This document shows, piece after piece, positions 19,822-31,944 of a DNA stretch of 64,000 nucleotides (its first letter is position 1; every line of letters begins with the position of its first letter). Position numbers and translations under genes: made by a program. The stretch lies in NCBI RefSeq assembly GCF_947623445.1, contig NC_135246.1, forward strand, positions 10,151,856 to 10,215,855. Reading direction: 5' to 3'. Source of the stretch: Clavelina lepadiformis. Taxonomy: Eukaryota; Chordata; Ascidiacea; Aplousobranchia; Clavelinidae. The notes under the pieces are model-generated. The model was not told the DNA's origin and searched no databases. It was given only the letters and a program-made list of their open reading frames with translations.

Positions 19822-20677
19822 GCGGCGATCGATCTTTATTTGATCCAGTAAATATACTTTGACTGAAATCCGGCTCAAGGGATCATGACCCAATTTTTAA
19901 AAAATAGGCTTTTCAATGCAAAGTACATTTAACTAAGAAGCTACTGTCGTAGAACCACTTCACGAGCCTCCATCAATATTCGCTTGCAACGAGATCTAGG
20001 CTAAGAATGCCTACATTCTCAGTTTGACAGAATTACAAAATAATAACAAACCAGCCCACGTCGACGTCACATGCACATTGCACTTCGACATTTTTCATCC
20101 AGTAGATATGACGCATTGGTTGCGAAATCGTCATAAACACAGTGTTTCCAGCTGAAAAAATATGTTCCTAATGCGAACTGACACCTCAACAAAACAAAGT
20201 GAACGAAATTAGTTGCCTCGACACGCGATTGAACCAGGGACCATTGAACATTAAACCAAGAAGCTACTATCGCAAAACTACATCACGAGCCTTCCTCAAT
20301 TTTGGCTTGCAACGATATATAGGCTAGGAATGTCTACATTCTTAGTTTGGACAGAATCAATTTACTAAAATTTATAAAACAACCACCTAAACTTTACAGC
20401 ATGTTTTGAGAGTAAAAGTTTCCGATAACTAATCCACGGAAAACAAATATGCGACTTCTAAATAATTTACAGCTTAGCCTGGACCTACAATACGCTATCG
20501 CCAAAACCATATCAAACCAGCCCACGTCGACGTCACATGCGCATTGGACTACAACATTTTTCGTGTTTTTAATATCACGCATTGGTGGAGACCTCGTCAC
20601 ACATAAAATTTTCCCGCTTAAAATTGTGTTCCTAAAAGGAAATGACTTCTCAAAAGAACGAAGTAATCGAAATTAGT

Positions 20678-20750
20678 TGCCTCGACCCGGGATTGAACCA
20701 GGGACCTTTAGATCTTCAGTCTAACGCTCTCCCAACTGAGCTGTCGAGGC
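20678..20750 (-). tRNA. tRNA-Phe(GAA), unit 16, U8 variant
   Basis: The near-invariant U8 is C, altering the 8-14 tertiary pair and the first base of box A. Haplotype B. Confidence 0.88.
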
Positions 20751-20756
20751 AAGCTT

Positions 20757-20830
20757 TGGCCAATACGGGGCTCGAACCCGCGACATTCGCATTATTAGCA
20801 CGACGCTCTAACCAACTGAGCTAATCGGCC
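20757..20830 (-). tRNA. tRNA-Ile(AAT), unit 16
   Basis: G31-U39 wobble, as in units 12 and 14. Confidence 0.94.
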
Positions 20831-21080
20831 TCGATTGTTTGGGGTCCAAAACAACGATTAATTTCACCATTATTCCGACTTTGAAATTTTTGTTTTATTG
20901 AAGAATTTTCTGGCAAATTGAGAATTTTTCTTTCAGCAATCCATTTCTCTAAGTTATCACGGCATATACCTCCCTATTAACGAACAACAATCCTTATTCT
21001 TCAAAACATTTTTGTCATCAAAGCGAAAATACACTTTCTGGGCACTCACACGAAAGGTTATCCAGGTAATGTTAAGAAAA

Positions 21081-21151
21081 TGCATTGACCGGGAATCGAA
21101 CCCGGGCCTCCCGCGTGGCAGGCGAGAATTCTACCACTGAACCATCAATGC
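21081..21151 (-). tRNA. tRNA-Gly(GCC), unit 16
   Basis: Reads as consensus. Confidence 0.97.
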
Positions 21152-21158
21152 ATGCACT

Positions 21159-21230
21159 TTCCCAGACCGGGAATCGAACCCGGGCCGCCTGGGTGAAAGC
21201 CAGGAATCCTGACCACTAGACCATCTGGGA
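21159..21230 (-). tRNA. tRNA-Glu(TTC), unit 16
   Basis: Reads as consensus. One base differs in the immediate 5' flank. Confidence 0.97.
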
Positions 21231-22084
21231 GCGGCGCTCGATCTTTATTTGATCCAGTAAATATACTTTGACTGAAATCCGGCTCAAGGGATCATGATCC
21301 AATTTTAAAAAAATAGGCTTTTCAATGCAAGTACATTTAACTAAGAAGCTACTGTCGTAGAACCACTTCACGAGCCTCCATCAATATTCGCTTGCAACGA
21401 GATCTAGCCTAAGAATGCCTACATTCTCAGTTTGACAGAATTACAAAATAATAACAAACCAGCCCACGTCGACGTCACATGCACATTGCACTTCGACATT
21501 TTTCATCCAGTAGATATGACGCATTGGTTGCGAAATCGTCATAAACACAATGTTTCCAGCTGAAAAATGTGTTCCTAATGCGAACTGACACCTCAACAAA
21601 ACAAAGTGAACGAAATTAGTTGCCTCGACACGCGATTGAACCAGGGACCATTGAACATTAAACCAAGAAGCTACTATCGCAAAACTACATCACGAGCCTT
21701 CCTCAATTTTGGCTTGCAACGATATATAGGCTAGGAATGCCTACATTCTTAGTTTGGACAGAATCATTTTACTAAAATTTATAAAACAACCACCTAAACT
21801 TTACAGCATGTTTTGAGAGTAAAAGTTTCCGATAATTAATCCACGGAAAACAAATATGCGACTTCTAAATAACTTACAGCTTAGCCTGGACCTGCAATAC
21901 GCTATCGCCAAAACCATATCAAACCTGCCCACGTCGACGTCACATGCGCATTGGACTACAACATTTTTCGTATTTTTAATATCACGCATTGGTGGAGACC
22001 TCGTCACACATAAAATGTTCCCGCTTAAAATTGTGTTCCTAAAAGGAAATGACTTCTCAAAAGAACGAAGTAATCGAAATTAGT

Positions 22085-22157
22085 TGCCTCGACCCGGGAT
22101 TGAACCAGGGACCTTTAGATCTTCAGTCTAACGCTCTCCCAACTGAGCTATCGAGGC
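22085..22157 (-). tRNA. tRNA-Phe(GAA), unit 17
   Basis: Reads as consensus; haplotype B. Confidence 0.97.
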
Positions 22158-22163
22158 AAGCTT

Positions 22164-22237
22164 TGGCCAAAACGGGGCTCGAACCCGCGACATTCGCGTT
22201 ATTAGCACGACGCTCTAACCAACTGAGCTAATCGGCC
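22164..22237 (-). tRNA. tRNA-Ile(AAT), unit 17, internal T4
   Basis: A66 to U gives a U7-U66 mismatch and makes TTTT at positions 65-68, inside the gene and upstream of Phe. Pol III could stop here, losing the Ile 3' end and the following Phe. Confidence 0.8.
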
Positions 22238-22487
22238 TCGATTGTTTGGGGTCCAAAACAACGATTAATTTCACCATTATTCCGACTTTGAAATTTTTGT
22301 TTTATTGAAGAATTTTCTGGTAAATTGAGAATTTTTCTTTCAGCAATTCATTTCTCTAAGTTATCACGGCATATACCTCCCTATTAACGAACAACAATCC
22401 TTATTCTTCAAAACATTTTTGTCATCAAAGCGAAAATACACTTTCTGGGCACTCACACGAAAGGTTATCCAGGTAATGTTAAGAAAA

Positions 22488-22558
22488 TGCATTGACCGGG
22501 AATCGAACCCGGGCCTCCCGCGTGGCAGGCGAGAATTCTACCACTGAACCATCAATGC
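22488..22558 (-). tRNA. tRNA-Gly(GCC), unit 17
   Basis: Reads as consensus. Confidence 0.97.
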
Positions 22559-22565
22559 ATGCACT

Positions 22566-22637
22566 TTCCCAGACCGGGAATCGAACCCGGGCCGCCTGGG
22601 TGAAAGCCAGGAATCCTGACCACTAGACCATCTGGGA
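22566..22637 (-). tRNA. tRNA-Glu(TTC), unit 17
   Basis: Reads as consensus. Confidence 0.97.
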
Positions 22638-23493
22638 GCGGCGATCGATCTTTATTTGATCCAGTAAATATACTTTGACTGAAATCCGGCTCAAGGGATC
22701 ATGATCCAATTTTTAAAAAAATAGGCTTTTCAATGCAAGTACATTTAACTAAGAAGCTACTGTCGTAGAACCACTTCACGAGCCTCCATCAATATTCGCT
22801 TGCAACGAGATCTAGGCTAAGAATGCCTACATTCTCAGTTTGACAGAATTACAAAATAATAACAAACCAGCCCACGTCGACGTCACATGCACATTGCACT
22901 TCGAAATTTTTCATCCAGTAGATATGACGCATTGGTTGCGAAATCGTCATAAACACAGTGTTTCCAGCTGAAAAAATATGTTCCTAATGCGAACTGACAC
23001 CTCAACAAAACAAAGTGAACGAAATTAGTTGCCTCGACACGCGATTGAACCAGGGACCATTGAACATTAAACCAAGAAGCTACTATCGCAAAACTACATC
23101 ACGAGCCTTCCTCAATTTTGGCTTGCAACGATATATAGGCTAGGAATGCCTACATTCTTAGTTTGGACAAAATCATTTTACTAAAATTTATAAAACAACC
23201 ACCTAAACTTTACAGCATGTTTTGAGAGTAAAAGTTTCGGACAACTAATCCACGGAAAACAAATATGCGACTTCTAAATAATTTACAGCTTAGCCTGGAC
23301 CTGCAATACGCTATCGCCAAAACCATATCAAACCAGCCCACGTCGACGTCACATGCGCATTGGACTGCAACATTTTTCGTCTTTTTAATATCACGCATTG
23401 GTGGAGACCTCGTCACACATAAAATGTTCCCGCTTAAAATTGTGTTCCTAAAAGGAAATGACTTCTCAAAAGAACGAAGTAATCGAAATTAGT

Positions 23494-23566
23494 TGCCTCG
23501 ACCCGGGATTGAACCAGGGACCTTTAGATCTTCAGTCTAACGCTCTCCCAACTGAGCTATCGAGGC
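23494..23566 (-). tRNA. tRNA-Phe(GAA), unit 18
   Basis: Reads as consensus; haplotype A. Confidence 0.97.
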
Positions 23567-23572
23567 AAGCTT

Positions 23573-23646
23573 TGGCCAATACGGGGCTCGAACCCGCGAC
23601 ATTCGCGTTATTAGCACGACGCTCTAACCAACTGAGCTAATCGGCC
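23573..23646 (-). tRNA. tRNA-Ile(AAT), unit 18
   Basis: Reads as consensus. Confidence 0.97.
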
Positions 23647-23896
23647 TCGATTGTTTGGGGTCCAAAACAACGATTAATTTCACCATTATTCCGACTTTGA
23701 AATTTTTGTTTTATTGAAGAATTTTCTGGTAAATTGAGAATTTTTCTTTCAGCAATTCATTTCTCTAAGTTATCACGGCATATACCTCCCTATTAACGAA
23801 CAACAATCCTTATTCTTCAAAACATTTTTGTCATCAAAGCGAAAATACACTTTCTGGGCACTCACACGAAAGGTTATCCAGGTAATGTTAAGAAAA

Positions 23897-23967
23897 TGCA
23901 TTGACCGGGAATCGAACCCGGGCCTCCCGCGTGGCAGGCGAGAATTCTACCACTGAACCATCAATGC
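23897..23967 (-). tRNA. tRNA-Gly(GCC), unit 18
   Basis: Reads as consensus. Confidence 0.97.
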
Positions 23968-23974
23968 ATGCACT

Positions 23975-24046
23975 TTCCCAGACCGGATATCGAACCCGGG
24001 CCGCCTGGGTGAAAGCCAGGAATCCTGACCACTAGACCATCTGGGA
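23975..24046 (-). tRNA. tRNA-Glu(TTC), unit 18, box B variant
   Basis: U60 to A and C61 to U. C61 is a key box B base and pairs with G53, which becomes a wobble. TFIIIC binding may be weakened for the whole Glu-Gly pair. Confidence 0.87.
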
Positions 24047-24902
24047 GCGGCGATCGATCTTTATTTGATCCAGTAAATATACTTTGACTGAAATCCGGCT
24101 CAAGGGATCATGACCCAATTTTTAAAAAATAGGCTTTTCAATGCAAAGTACATTTAACTAAGAAGCTACTGTCGTAGAACCACTTCACGAGCCTCCATGA
24201 ATATTCGCTTGCAACAAGATCTAGGCTAAGAATGCCTACATTCTCAGTTTGACAGAATTACAAAATAATAACAAACCAGCCCACGTCGACGTCACATGCA
24301 CATTGCACTTCGAAATTTTTCATCCAGTAGATATGACGCATTGGTTGCGAAATCGTCATAAACACAGTGTTTCCAGCTAAAAAAATATGTTCCTAATGCG
24401 AACTGACACCTCAACAAAACAAAGTGAACGAAATTAGTTGCCTCGACACGCGATTGAACCAGGGACCATTGAACATTAAACCAAGAAGCTACTATCGCAA
24501 AACTACATCACGAGCCTTCCTCAATTTTGGCTTGCAACGATATATAGGCTAGGAATGTCTACATTCTTAGTTTGGACAGAATCAATTAACTAAAATTTAT
24601 AAAACAACCACCTAAACTTTACAGCATGTTTTGAGAGTAAAAGTTTCCGATAACTAATCCACGGAAAACAAATATGCGACTTCTAAATAATTTACAGCTT
24701 AGCCTGGACCTACAATACGCTATCGCCAAAACCATATCAAACCAGCCCACGTCGACGTCACATGCGCATTGGACTACAACATTTTTCGTCTTTTTAATAT
24801 CACGCATTGGTGGAGACCTCGTCACACATAAAATGTTCCCGCTTAAAATTGTGTTCCTAAAAGGAAATGACTTCTCAAAAGAACGAAGTAATCGAAATTA
24901 GT

Positions 24903-24975
24903 TGCCTCGACCCGGGATTGAACCAGGGACCTTTAGATCTTCAGTCTAACGCTCTCCCAACTGAGCTGTCGAGGC
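24903..24975 (-). tRNA. tRNA-Phe(GAA), unit 19, U8 variant
   Basis: U8 to C as in unit 16. Haplotype B. Confidence 0.88.
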
Positions 24976-24981
24976 AAGCTT

Positions 24982-25055
24982 TGGCCAATACGGGGCTCGA
25001 ACCCGCGACATTCGCGTTATTAGCACGACGCTCTAACCAACTGAGCTAATCGGCC
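24982..25055 (-). tRNA. tRNA-Ile(AAT), unit 19
   Basis: Reads as consensus. Confidence 0.97.
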
Positions 25056-25305
25056 TCGATTGTTTGGGGTCCAAAACAACGATTAATTTCACCATTATTT
25101 CGACTTTGAAATTTTTGTTTTATTGAAGAATTTTCTGGCAAATTGAGAATTTTTCTTTCAGCAATCCATTTTTCTAAGTTATCACGGCATATACCTCCCT
25201 ATTAACGAACAACAATCCTTATTCTTCAAAACATTTTTGTCATCAAAGCGAAAATACACTTTCTGGGCACTCACACGAAAGGTTATCCAGGTAATGTTAA
25301 GAAAA

Positions 25306-25376
25306 TGCATTGACCGGGAATCGAACCCGGGCCTCCCGCGTGGCAGGCGAGAATTCTACCACTGAACCATCAATGC
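25306..25376 (-). tRNA. tRNA-Gly(GCC), unit 19
   Basis: Reads as consensus. Confidence 0.97.
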
Positions 25377-25383
25377 ATGCACT

Positions 25384-25455
25384 TTCCCAGACCGGGAATC
25401 GAACCCGGGCCGCCTGGGTGAAAGCCAGGAATCCTGACCACTAGACCATCTGGGA
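25384..25455 (-). tRNA. tRNA-Glu(TTC), unit 19
   Basis: Reads as consensus. Confidence 0.97.
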
Positions 25456-26310
25456 GCGGCGATCGATCTTTATTTGATCCAGTAAATATACTTTGACTGA
25501 AATCCGGCTCAAGGGATCATGACCCAATTTTAAAAAAATAGGCTTTTCAATGCAAAGTACATTTAACTAAGAAGCTACTGTCGTAGAACCACTTCACGAT
25601 CCTCCATCAATATTCGCTTGCAACAAGATCTAGGCTAAGAATGCCTACATTCTCAGTTTGACAGAATTACAAAATAATAACAAACCAGCCCACGTCGACG
25701 TCACATGCACATTGCACTTCGACATTTTTCATCCAGTAGATATGACGCATTGGTTGCGAAATCGTCATAAACACAATGTTTCCAGCTGAAAAATGTGTTC
25801 CTAATGCGAACTGACACCTCAACAAAACAAAGTGAACGAAATTAGTTGCCTCGACACGCGATTGAACCAGGGACCATTGAACATTAAACCAAGAAGCTAC
25901 TATCGCAAAACTACATCACGAGCCTTCCTCAATTTTGGCTTGCAACGATATATAGGCTAGGAATGCCTACATTCTTAGTTTGGACAGAATCATTTTACTA
26001 AAATTTATAAAACAACCACCTAAACTTTACAGCATGTTTTGAGAGTAAAAGTTTCCGATAACTAATCCACGGAAAACAAATATGCGACTTCTAAATAATT
26101 TACAGCTTAGCCTGGACCTGCAATACGCTATCGCCAAAACCATATCAAACCAGCCCACGTCGACGTCACATGCGCATTGGACTACAACATTTTTCGTCTT
26201 TTTAATATCACGCATTGGTGGAGACCTCGTCACACATAAAATGTTCCCGCTTAAAATTGTGTTCCTAAAAGGAAATGACTTCTCAAAAGAACGAAGTAAT
26301 CGAAATTAGT

Positions 26311-26383
26311 TGCCTCGACCCGGGATTGAACCAGGGACCTTTAATTCTTCAGTCTAACGCTCTCCCAACTGAGCTATCGAGGC
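26311..26383 (-). tRNA. tRNA-Phe(GAA), unit 20, stem variant
   Basis: U39 to A and C40 to U leave an A31-A39 mismatch next to the anticodon loop and a G30-U40 wobble. The anticodon is unchanged. Haplotype B. Confidence 0.83.
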
Positions 26384-26389
26384 AAGTTT

Positions 26390-26463
26390 TGGCCAATACG
26401 GGGCTTGAACCCGCGACATTCGCGTTATTAGCACGACGCTCTAACCAACTGAGCTAATCGGCC
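26390..26463 (-). tRNA. tRNA-Ile(AAT), unit 20
   Basis: T-loop G57 to A as in unit 9. Confidence 0.94.
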
Positions 26464-26713
26464 TCGATTGTTTGGGGTCCAAAACAACGATTAATTTCAC
26501 CATTATTCCGAATTTGAAATTTTTGTTTTATTGAAGAATTTTCTGGTAAATTGAGAATTTTTCTTTCAGCAATCCATTTCTCTAAGTTATCACGGCATAT
26601 ACCTCCCTATTAACGAACAACAATCCTTATTCTTCAAAACATTTTTGTCATCAAAGCGAAAATACACTTTCTGGGCACTCACACGAAAGGTTATCCAGGT
26701 AATGTTAAGAAAA

Positions 26714-26784
26714 TGCATTGACCGGGAATCGAACCCGGGCCTCCCGCGTGGCAGGCGAGAATTCTACCACTGAACCATCAATGC
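26714..26784 (-). tRNA. tRNA-Gly(GCC), unit 20
   Basis: Gene reads as consensus, but the Glu upstream in the pair contains an internal T4 that could cut off transcription. Confidence 0.95.
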
Positions 26785-26791
26785 ATGCACT

Positions 26792-26863
26792 TTCCCAGAC
26801 AGGGAATCGAACCCGGGCCGCCTGGGTAAAAGCCAGGAATCCTGACCACTAGACCATCTGGGA
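26792..26863 (-). tRNA. tRNA-Glu body with TTT (Lys) anticodon, unit 20
   Basis: C36 to U changes the anticodon from TTC to TTT, which reads Lys codons, on a Glu-type body. G64 to U leaves a C50-U64 mismatch in the T stem. The loop now contains TTTT at positions 33-36. It may be a decaying gene, an anticodon-shifted tRNA that misreads, or not transcribed to full length. Confidence 0.85.
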
Positions 26864-27719
26864 GCGGCGATCGATCTTTATTTGATCCAGTAAATATACT
26901 TTGACTGAAATCCGGCTCAAGTGATCATGACCCAATTTTTAAAAAATAGGCTTTTCAATGCAAAGTACATTTAACTAAGAAGCTACTGTCGTAGAACCAC
27001 TTCACGAGCCTCCATCAATATTCGCTTGCAACGAGATCTAGGCTAAGAATGCCTACATTCTCAATTTGACAGAATTACAAAATAATAACAAACCAGCCCA
27101 CGTCGACGTCACATGCACATTGCACTTCGACATTTTTCATCCAGTAGATATGACGCATTGGTTGCGAAATCGTCATAAACACAGTGTTTCCAGCTGAAAA
27201 AATATGTTCCTAATGCGAACTGACACCTCAACAAAACAAAGTGAACGAAATTAGTTGCCTCGACACGCGATTGAACCAGGGACCATTGAACATTAAACCA
27301 AGAAGCTACTATCGCAAAACTACATCACGAGCCTTCCTCAATTTTGGCTTGCAACGATATATAGGCTAGGAATGCCTACATTCTTAGTTTGGACAGAATC
27401 ATTTTACTAAAATTTATAAAACAACCACCTAAACTTTACAGCATGTTTTGAGAGTAAAAGTTTCCGATAACTAATCCACGGAAAACAAATATGCGACTTC
27501 TAAATAATTTACAGCTTAGCCTGGACCTGCAATACGTTATCGCCAAAACCATATCAAACCAGCCAACGTCGACGTCACATGCGCATTGGACTACAACATT
27601 TTTCGTCTTTTTAATATCACGCATTGGTGGAGACCTCGTCACACATAAAATGTTCCCGCTTAAAATTGTGTTCCTAAAAGGAAATGACTTCTCAAAAGAA
27701 CGAAGTAATCGAAATTAGT

Positions 27720-27792
27720 TGCCTCGACCCGGGATTGAACCAGGGACCTTTAGATCTTCAGTCTAACGCTCTCCCAACTGAGCTATCGAGGC
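27720..27792 (-). tRNA. tRNA-Phe(GAA), unit 21
   Basis: Reads as consensus; haplotype B. Confidence 0.97.
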
Positions 27793-27798
27793 AAGCTT

Positions 27799-27872
27799 TG
27801 GCCAATACGGGGCTCGAACCCGCGACTTTCGCGTTATTAGCACGACGCTCTAACCAACTGAGCTAATCGGCC
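27799..27872 (-). tRNA. tRNA-Ile(AAT), unit 21
   Basis: Variable-loop base 45 U to A, otherwise consensus. Confidence 0.95.
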
Positions 27873-28122
27873 TCGATTGTTTGGGGTCCAAAACAACGAT
27901 TAATTTCACCATTATTCCGACTTTGAAATTTTTGTTTTATTGAAGAATTTTCTGGCAAATTGAGAATTTTTCTTTCAGCAATCCATTTCTCTAAGTTATC
28001 ACGGCATATACCTCCCTATTAACGAACAACAATCCTTATTCTTCAAAACATTTTTGTCATCAAAGCGAAAATACACTTTCTGGGCACTCACACGAAAGGT
28101 TATCCAGGTAATGTTAAGAAAA

Positions 28123-28193
28123 TGCATTGACCGGGAATCGAACCCGGGCCTCCCGCGTGGCAGGCGAGAATTCTACCACTGAACCATCAATGC
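28123..28193 (-). tRNA. tRNA-Gly(GCC), unit 21
   Basis: Reads as consensus. Confidence 0.97.
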
Positions 28194-28200
28194 ATGCACT

Positions 28201-28272
28201 TTCCCAGACCGGGAATCGAACCCGGGCCGCCTGGGTGAAAGCCAGGAATCCTGACCACTAGACCATCTGGGA
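28201..28272 (-). tRNA. tRNA-Glu(TTC), unit 21
   Basis: Reads as consensus. Confidence 0.97.
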
Positions 28273-29127
28273 GCGGCGATCGATCTTTATTTGATCCAGT
28301 AAATATACTTTGACTGAAATTCGGCTCAAGGGATCATGATCCAATTTTAAAAAAATAGGCTTTTCAATGCAAGTACATTTAACTAAGAAGCTACTGTCGT
28401 AGAACCACTTCACGAGCCTCCATCAATATTCGCTTGCAACGAGATCTAGCCTAAGAATGCCTACATTCTCAGTTTGACAGAATTACAAAATAATAACAAA
28501 CCAGCCCACGTCGACGTCACATGCACATTGCACTTCGACATTTTTCATCCAGTAGATATGACGCATTGGTTGCGAAATCGTCATAAACACAGTGTTTCCA
28601 GCTGAAAAAATATGTTCCTAATGCGAACTGACACCTCAACAAAACAAAGTGAACGAAATTAGTTGCCTCGACACGCGATTGAACCAGGGACCATTGAACA
28701 TTAAACCAAGAAGCTACTATCGCAAAACTACATCACGAGCCTTCCTCAATTTTGGCTTGCAACGATATATAGGCTAGGAATGCCTACATTCTTAGTTTGG
28801 ACAGAATCATTTTACTAAAATTTATAAAACAACCACCTAAGTTTTACAGCATGTTTTGAGAGTAAAAGTTTCGGACAACTAATCCACGGAAAACAAATAT
28901 GCGACTTCTAAATAATTTACAGCTTAGCCTGGACCTGCAATACGCTATCGCCAAAACCATATCAAACCAGCCCACGTCGACGTCACATGCGCATTGGACT
29001 GCAACATTTTTCGTCTTTTTAATATCACGCATTGGTGGAGACCTCGTCACACATAAAATGTTCCCGCTTAAAATTGTGTTCCTAAAAGGAAATGACTTCT
29101 CAAAAGAACGAAGTAATCGAAATTAGT

Positions 29128-29200
29128 TGCCTCGACCCGGGATTGAACCAGGGACCTTTAGATCTTCAGTCTAACGCTCTCCCAACTGAGCTATCGAGGC
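29128..29200 (-). tRNA. tRNA-Phe(GAA), unit 22
   Basis: Reads as consensus; haplotype A. Confidence 0.97.
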
Positions 29201-29206
29201 AAGCTT

Positions 29207-29280
29207 TGGCCAATACGGGGCTCGAACCCGCGACATTCGCGTTATTAGCACGACGCTCTAACCAACTGAGCTAATCGGCC
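29207..29280 (-). tRNA. tRNA-Ile(AAT), unit 22
   Basis: Reads as consensus. Confidence 0.97.
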
Positions 29281-29530
29281 TCGATTGTTTGGGGTCCAAA
29301 ACAACGATTAATTTCACCATTATTCCGACTTTGAAATTTTTGTTTTATTGAAGAATTTTCTGGCAAATTGAGAATTTTTCTTTCAGCAATCCATTTCTCT
29401 AAGTTATCACGGCATATACCTCCCTATTAACGAACAACAATCCTTATTCTTCAAAACATTTTTGTCATCAAAGCGAAAATACACTTTCTGGGCACTCACA
29501 CGAAAGGTTATCCAGGTAATGTTAAGAAAA

Positions 29531-29601
29531 TGCATTGACCGGGAATCGAACCCGGGCCTCCCGCGTGGCAGGCGAGAATTCTACCACTGAACCATCAATG
29601 C
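29531..29601 (-). tRNA. tRNA-Gly(GCC), unit 22
   Basis: Reads as consensus. Confidence 0.97.
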
Positions 29602-29608
29602 ATGCACT

Positions 29609-29680
29609 TTCCCAGACCGGGAATCGAACCCGGGCCGCCTGGGTGAAAGCCAGGAATCCTGACCACTAGACCATCTGGGA
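29609..29680 (-). tRNA. tRNA-Glu(TTC), unit 22
   Basis: Reads as consensus. Confidence 0.97.
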
Positions 29681-30535
29681 GCGGCGATCGATCTTTATTT
29701 GATCCAGTAAATATACTTTGACTGAAATCCGGCCCAAGGGATCATGATCCAATTTTTAAAAAATAGGCTTTTCAATGCAAGTACATTTAACTAAGAAGCT
29801 ACTGTCGTAGAACCACTTCACGAGCCTCCATCAATATTCGCTTGCAACGAGATCTAGGCTAAGAATGCCTACATTCTCAGTTTGACAGAATTACAAAATA
29901 ATAACAAACCAGCCCACGTCGACGTCACATGCACATTGCACTTCGAAATTTTTCATCCAGTAGATATGACGCATTGGTTGCGAAATCGTCATAAACACAG
30001 TGTTTCCAGCTAAAAAAATATGTTCCTAATGCGAACTGACACCTCAACAAAACAAAGTGAACGAAATTAGTTGCCTCGACACGCGATTGAACCAGGGACC
30101 ATTGAACATTAAACCAAGAAGCTACTATCGCAAAACTACATCACGAGCCTTCCTCAATTTTGGCTTGCAACGATATATAGGCTAGGAATGCCTACATTCT
30201 TAGTTTGGACAGAATCATTTTACTAAAATTTATAAAACAACCACCTAAACTTTACAGCATGTTTTGAGAGTAAAAGTTTCCGATAATTAATCCACGGAAA
30301 ACAAATATGCGACTTCTAAATAACTTACAGCTTAGCCTGGACCTGCAATACGCTATCGCCAAAACCATATCAAACCTGCCCACGTCGACGTCACATGCGC
30401 ATTGGACTACAACATTTTTCGTATTTTTAATATCACGCATTGGTGGAGACCTCGTCACACATAAAATGTTCCCGCTTAAAATTGTGTTCCTAAAAGGAAA
30501 TGACTTCTCAAAAGAACGAAGTAATCGAAATTAGT

Positions 30536-30608
30536 TGCCTCGACCCGGGATTGAACCAGGGACCTTTAGATCTTCAGTCTAACGCTCTCCCAACTGAGCT
30601 ATCGAGGC
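30536..30608 (-). tRNA. tRNA-Phe(GAA), unit 23
   Basis: Reads as consensus; block duplicate of unit 17. Confidence 0.97.
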
Positions 30609-30614
30609 AAGCTT

Positions 30615-30688
30615 TGGCCAAAACGGGGCTCGAACCCGCGACATTCGCGTTATTAGCACGACGCTCTAACCAACTGAGCTAATCGGCC
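30615..30688 (-). tRNA. tRNA-Ile(AAT), unit 23, internal T4
   Basis: Same A66 to U change and TTTT at 65-68 as unit 17. Confidence 0.8.
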
Positions 30689-30938
30689 TCGATTGTTTGG
30701 GGTCCAAAACAACGATTAATTTCACCATTATTCCGACTTTGAAATTTTTGTTTTATTGAAGAATTTTCTGGTAAATTGAGAATTTTTCTTTCAGCAATTC
30801 ATTTCTCTAAGTTATCACGGCATATACCTCCCTATTAACGAACAACAATCCTTATTCTTCAAAACATTTTTGTCATCAAAGCGAAAATACACTTTCTGGG
30901 CACTCACACGAAAGGTTATCCAGGTAATGTTAAGAAAA

Positions 30939-31009
30939 TGCATTGACCGGGAATCGAACCCGGGCCTCCCGCGTGGCAGGCGAGAATTCTACCACTGAAC
31001 CATCAATGC
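30939..31009 (-). tRNA. tRNA-Gly(GCC), unit 23
   Basis: Reads as consensus. Confidence 0.97.
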
Positions 31010-31016
31010 ATGCACT

Positions 31017-31088
31017 TTCCCAGACCGGGAATCGAACCCGGGCCGCCTGGGTGAAAGCCAGGAATCCTGACCACTAGACCATCTGGGA
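31017..31088 (-). tRNA. tRNA-Glu(TTC), unit 23
   Basis: Reads as consensus. Confidence 0.97.
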
Positions 31089-31944
31089 GCGGCGATCGAT
31101 CTTTATTTGATCCAGTAAATATACTTTGACTGAAATCCGGCTCAAGGGATCATGATCCAATTTTTAAAAAAATAGGCTTTTCAATGCAAGTACATTTAAC
31201 TAAGAAGCTACTGTCGTAGAACCACTTCACGAGCCTCCATCAATATTCGCTTGCAACGAGATCTAGGCTAAGAATGCCTACATTCTCAGTTTGACAGAAT
31301 TACAAAATAATAACAAACCAGCCCACGTCGACGTCACATGCACATTGCACTTCGAAATTTTTCATCCAGTAGATATGACGCATTGGTTGCGAAATCGTCA
31401 TAAACACAGTGTTTCCAGCTGAAAAAATATGTTCCTAATGCGAACTGACACCTCAACAAAACAAAGTGAACGAAATTAGTTGCCTCGACACGCGATTGAA
31501 CCAGGGACCATTGAACATTAAACCAAGAAGCTACTATCGCAAAACTACATCACGAGCCTTCCTCAATTTTGGCTTGCAACGATATATAGGCTAGGAATGC
31601 CTACATTCTTAGTTTGGACAAAATCATTTTACTAAAATTTATAAAACAACCACCTAAACTTTACAGCATGTTTTGAGAGTAAAAGTTTCGGACAACTAAT
31701 CCACGGAAAACAAATATGCGACTTCTAAATAATTTACAGCTTAGCCTGGACCTGCAATACGCTATCGCCAAAACCATATCAAACCAGCCCACGTCGACGT
31801 CACATGCGCATTGGACTGCAACATTTTTCGTCTTTTTAATATCACGCATTGGTGGAGACCTCGTCACACATAAAATGTTCCCGCTTAAAATTGTGTTCCT
31901 AAAAGGAAATGACTTCTCAAAAGAACGAAGTAATCGAAATTAGT

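Larger units (their letters stand above)
21836..30286. repeat. Six-unit block, copy 1 (8,451 bp)
   Basis: Runs from just inside unit 17 to the equivalent point in unit 23. Private variants of units 17-22 reappear in the same order 8,451 bp later. Markers are the Ile T4 change, the Glu box B change, Phe U8C, the Glu TTT anticodon, the Ile variable-loop change and 'cctaagtttta'. I found no difference at the markers I compared. Confidence 0.9.
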
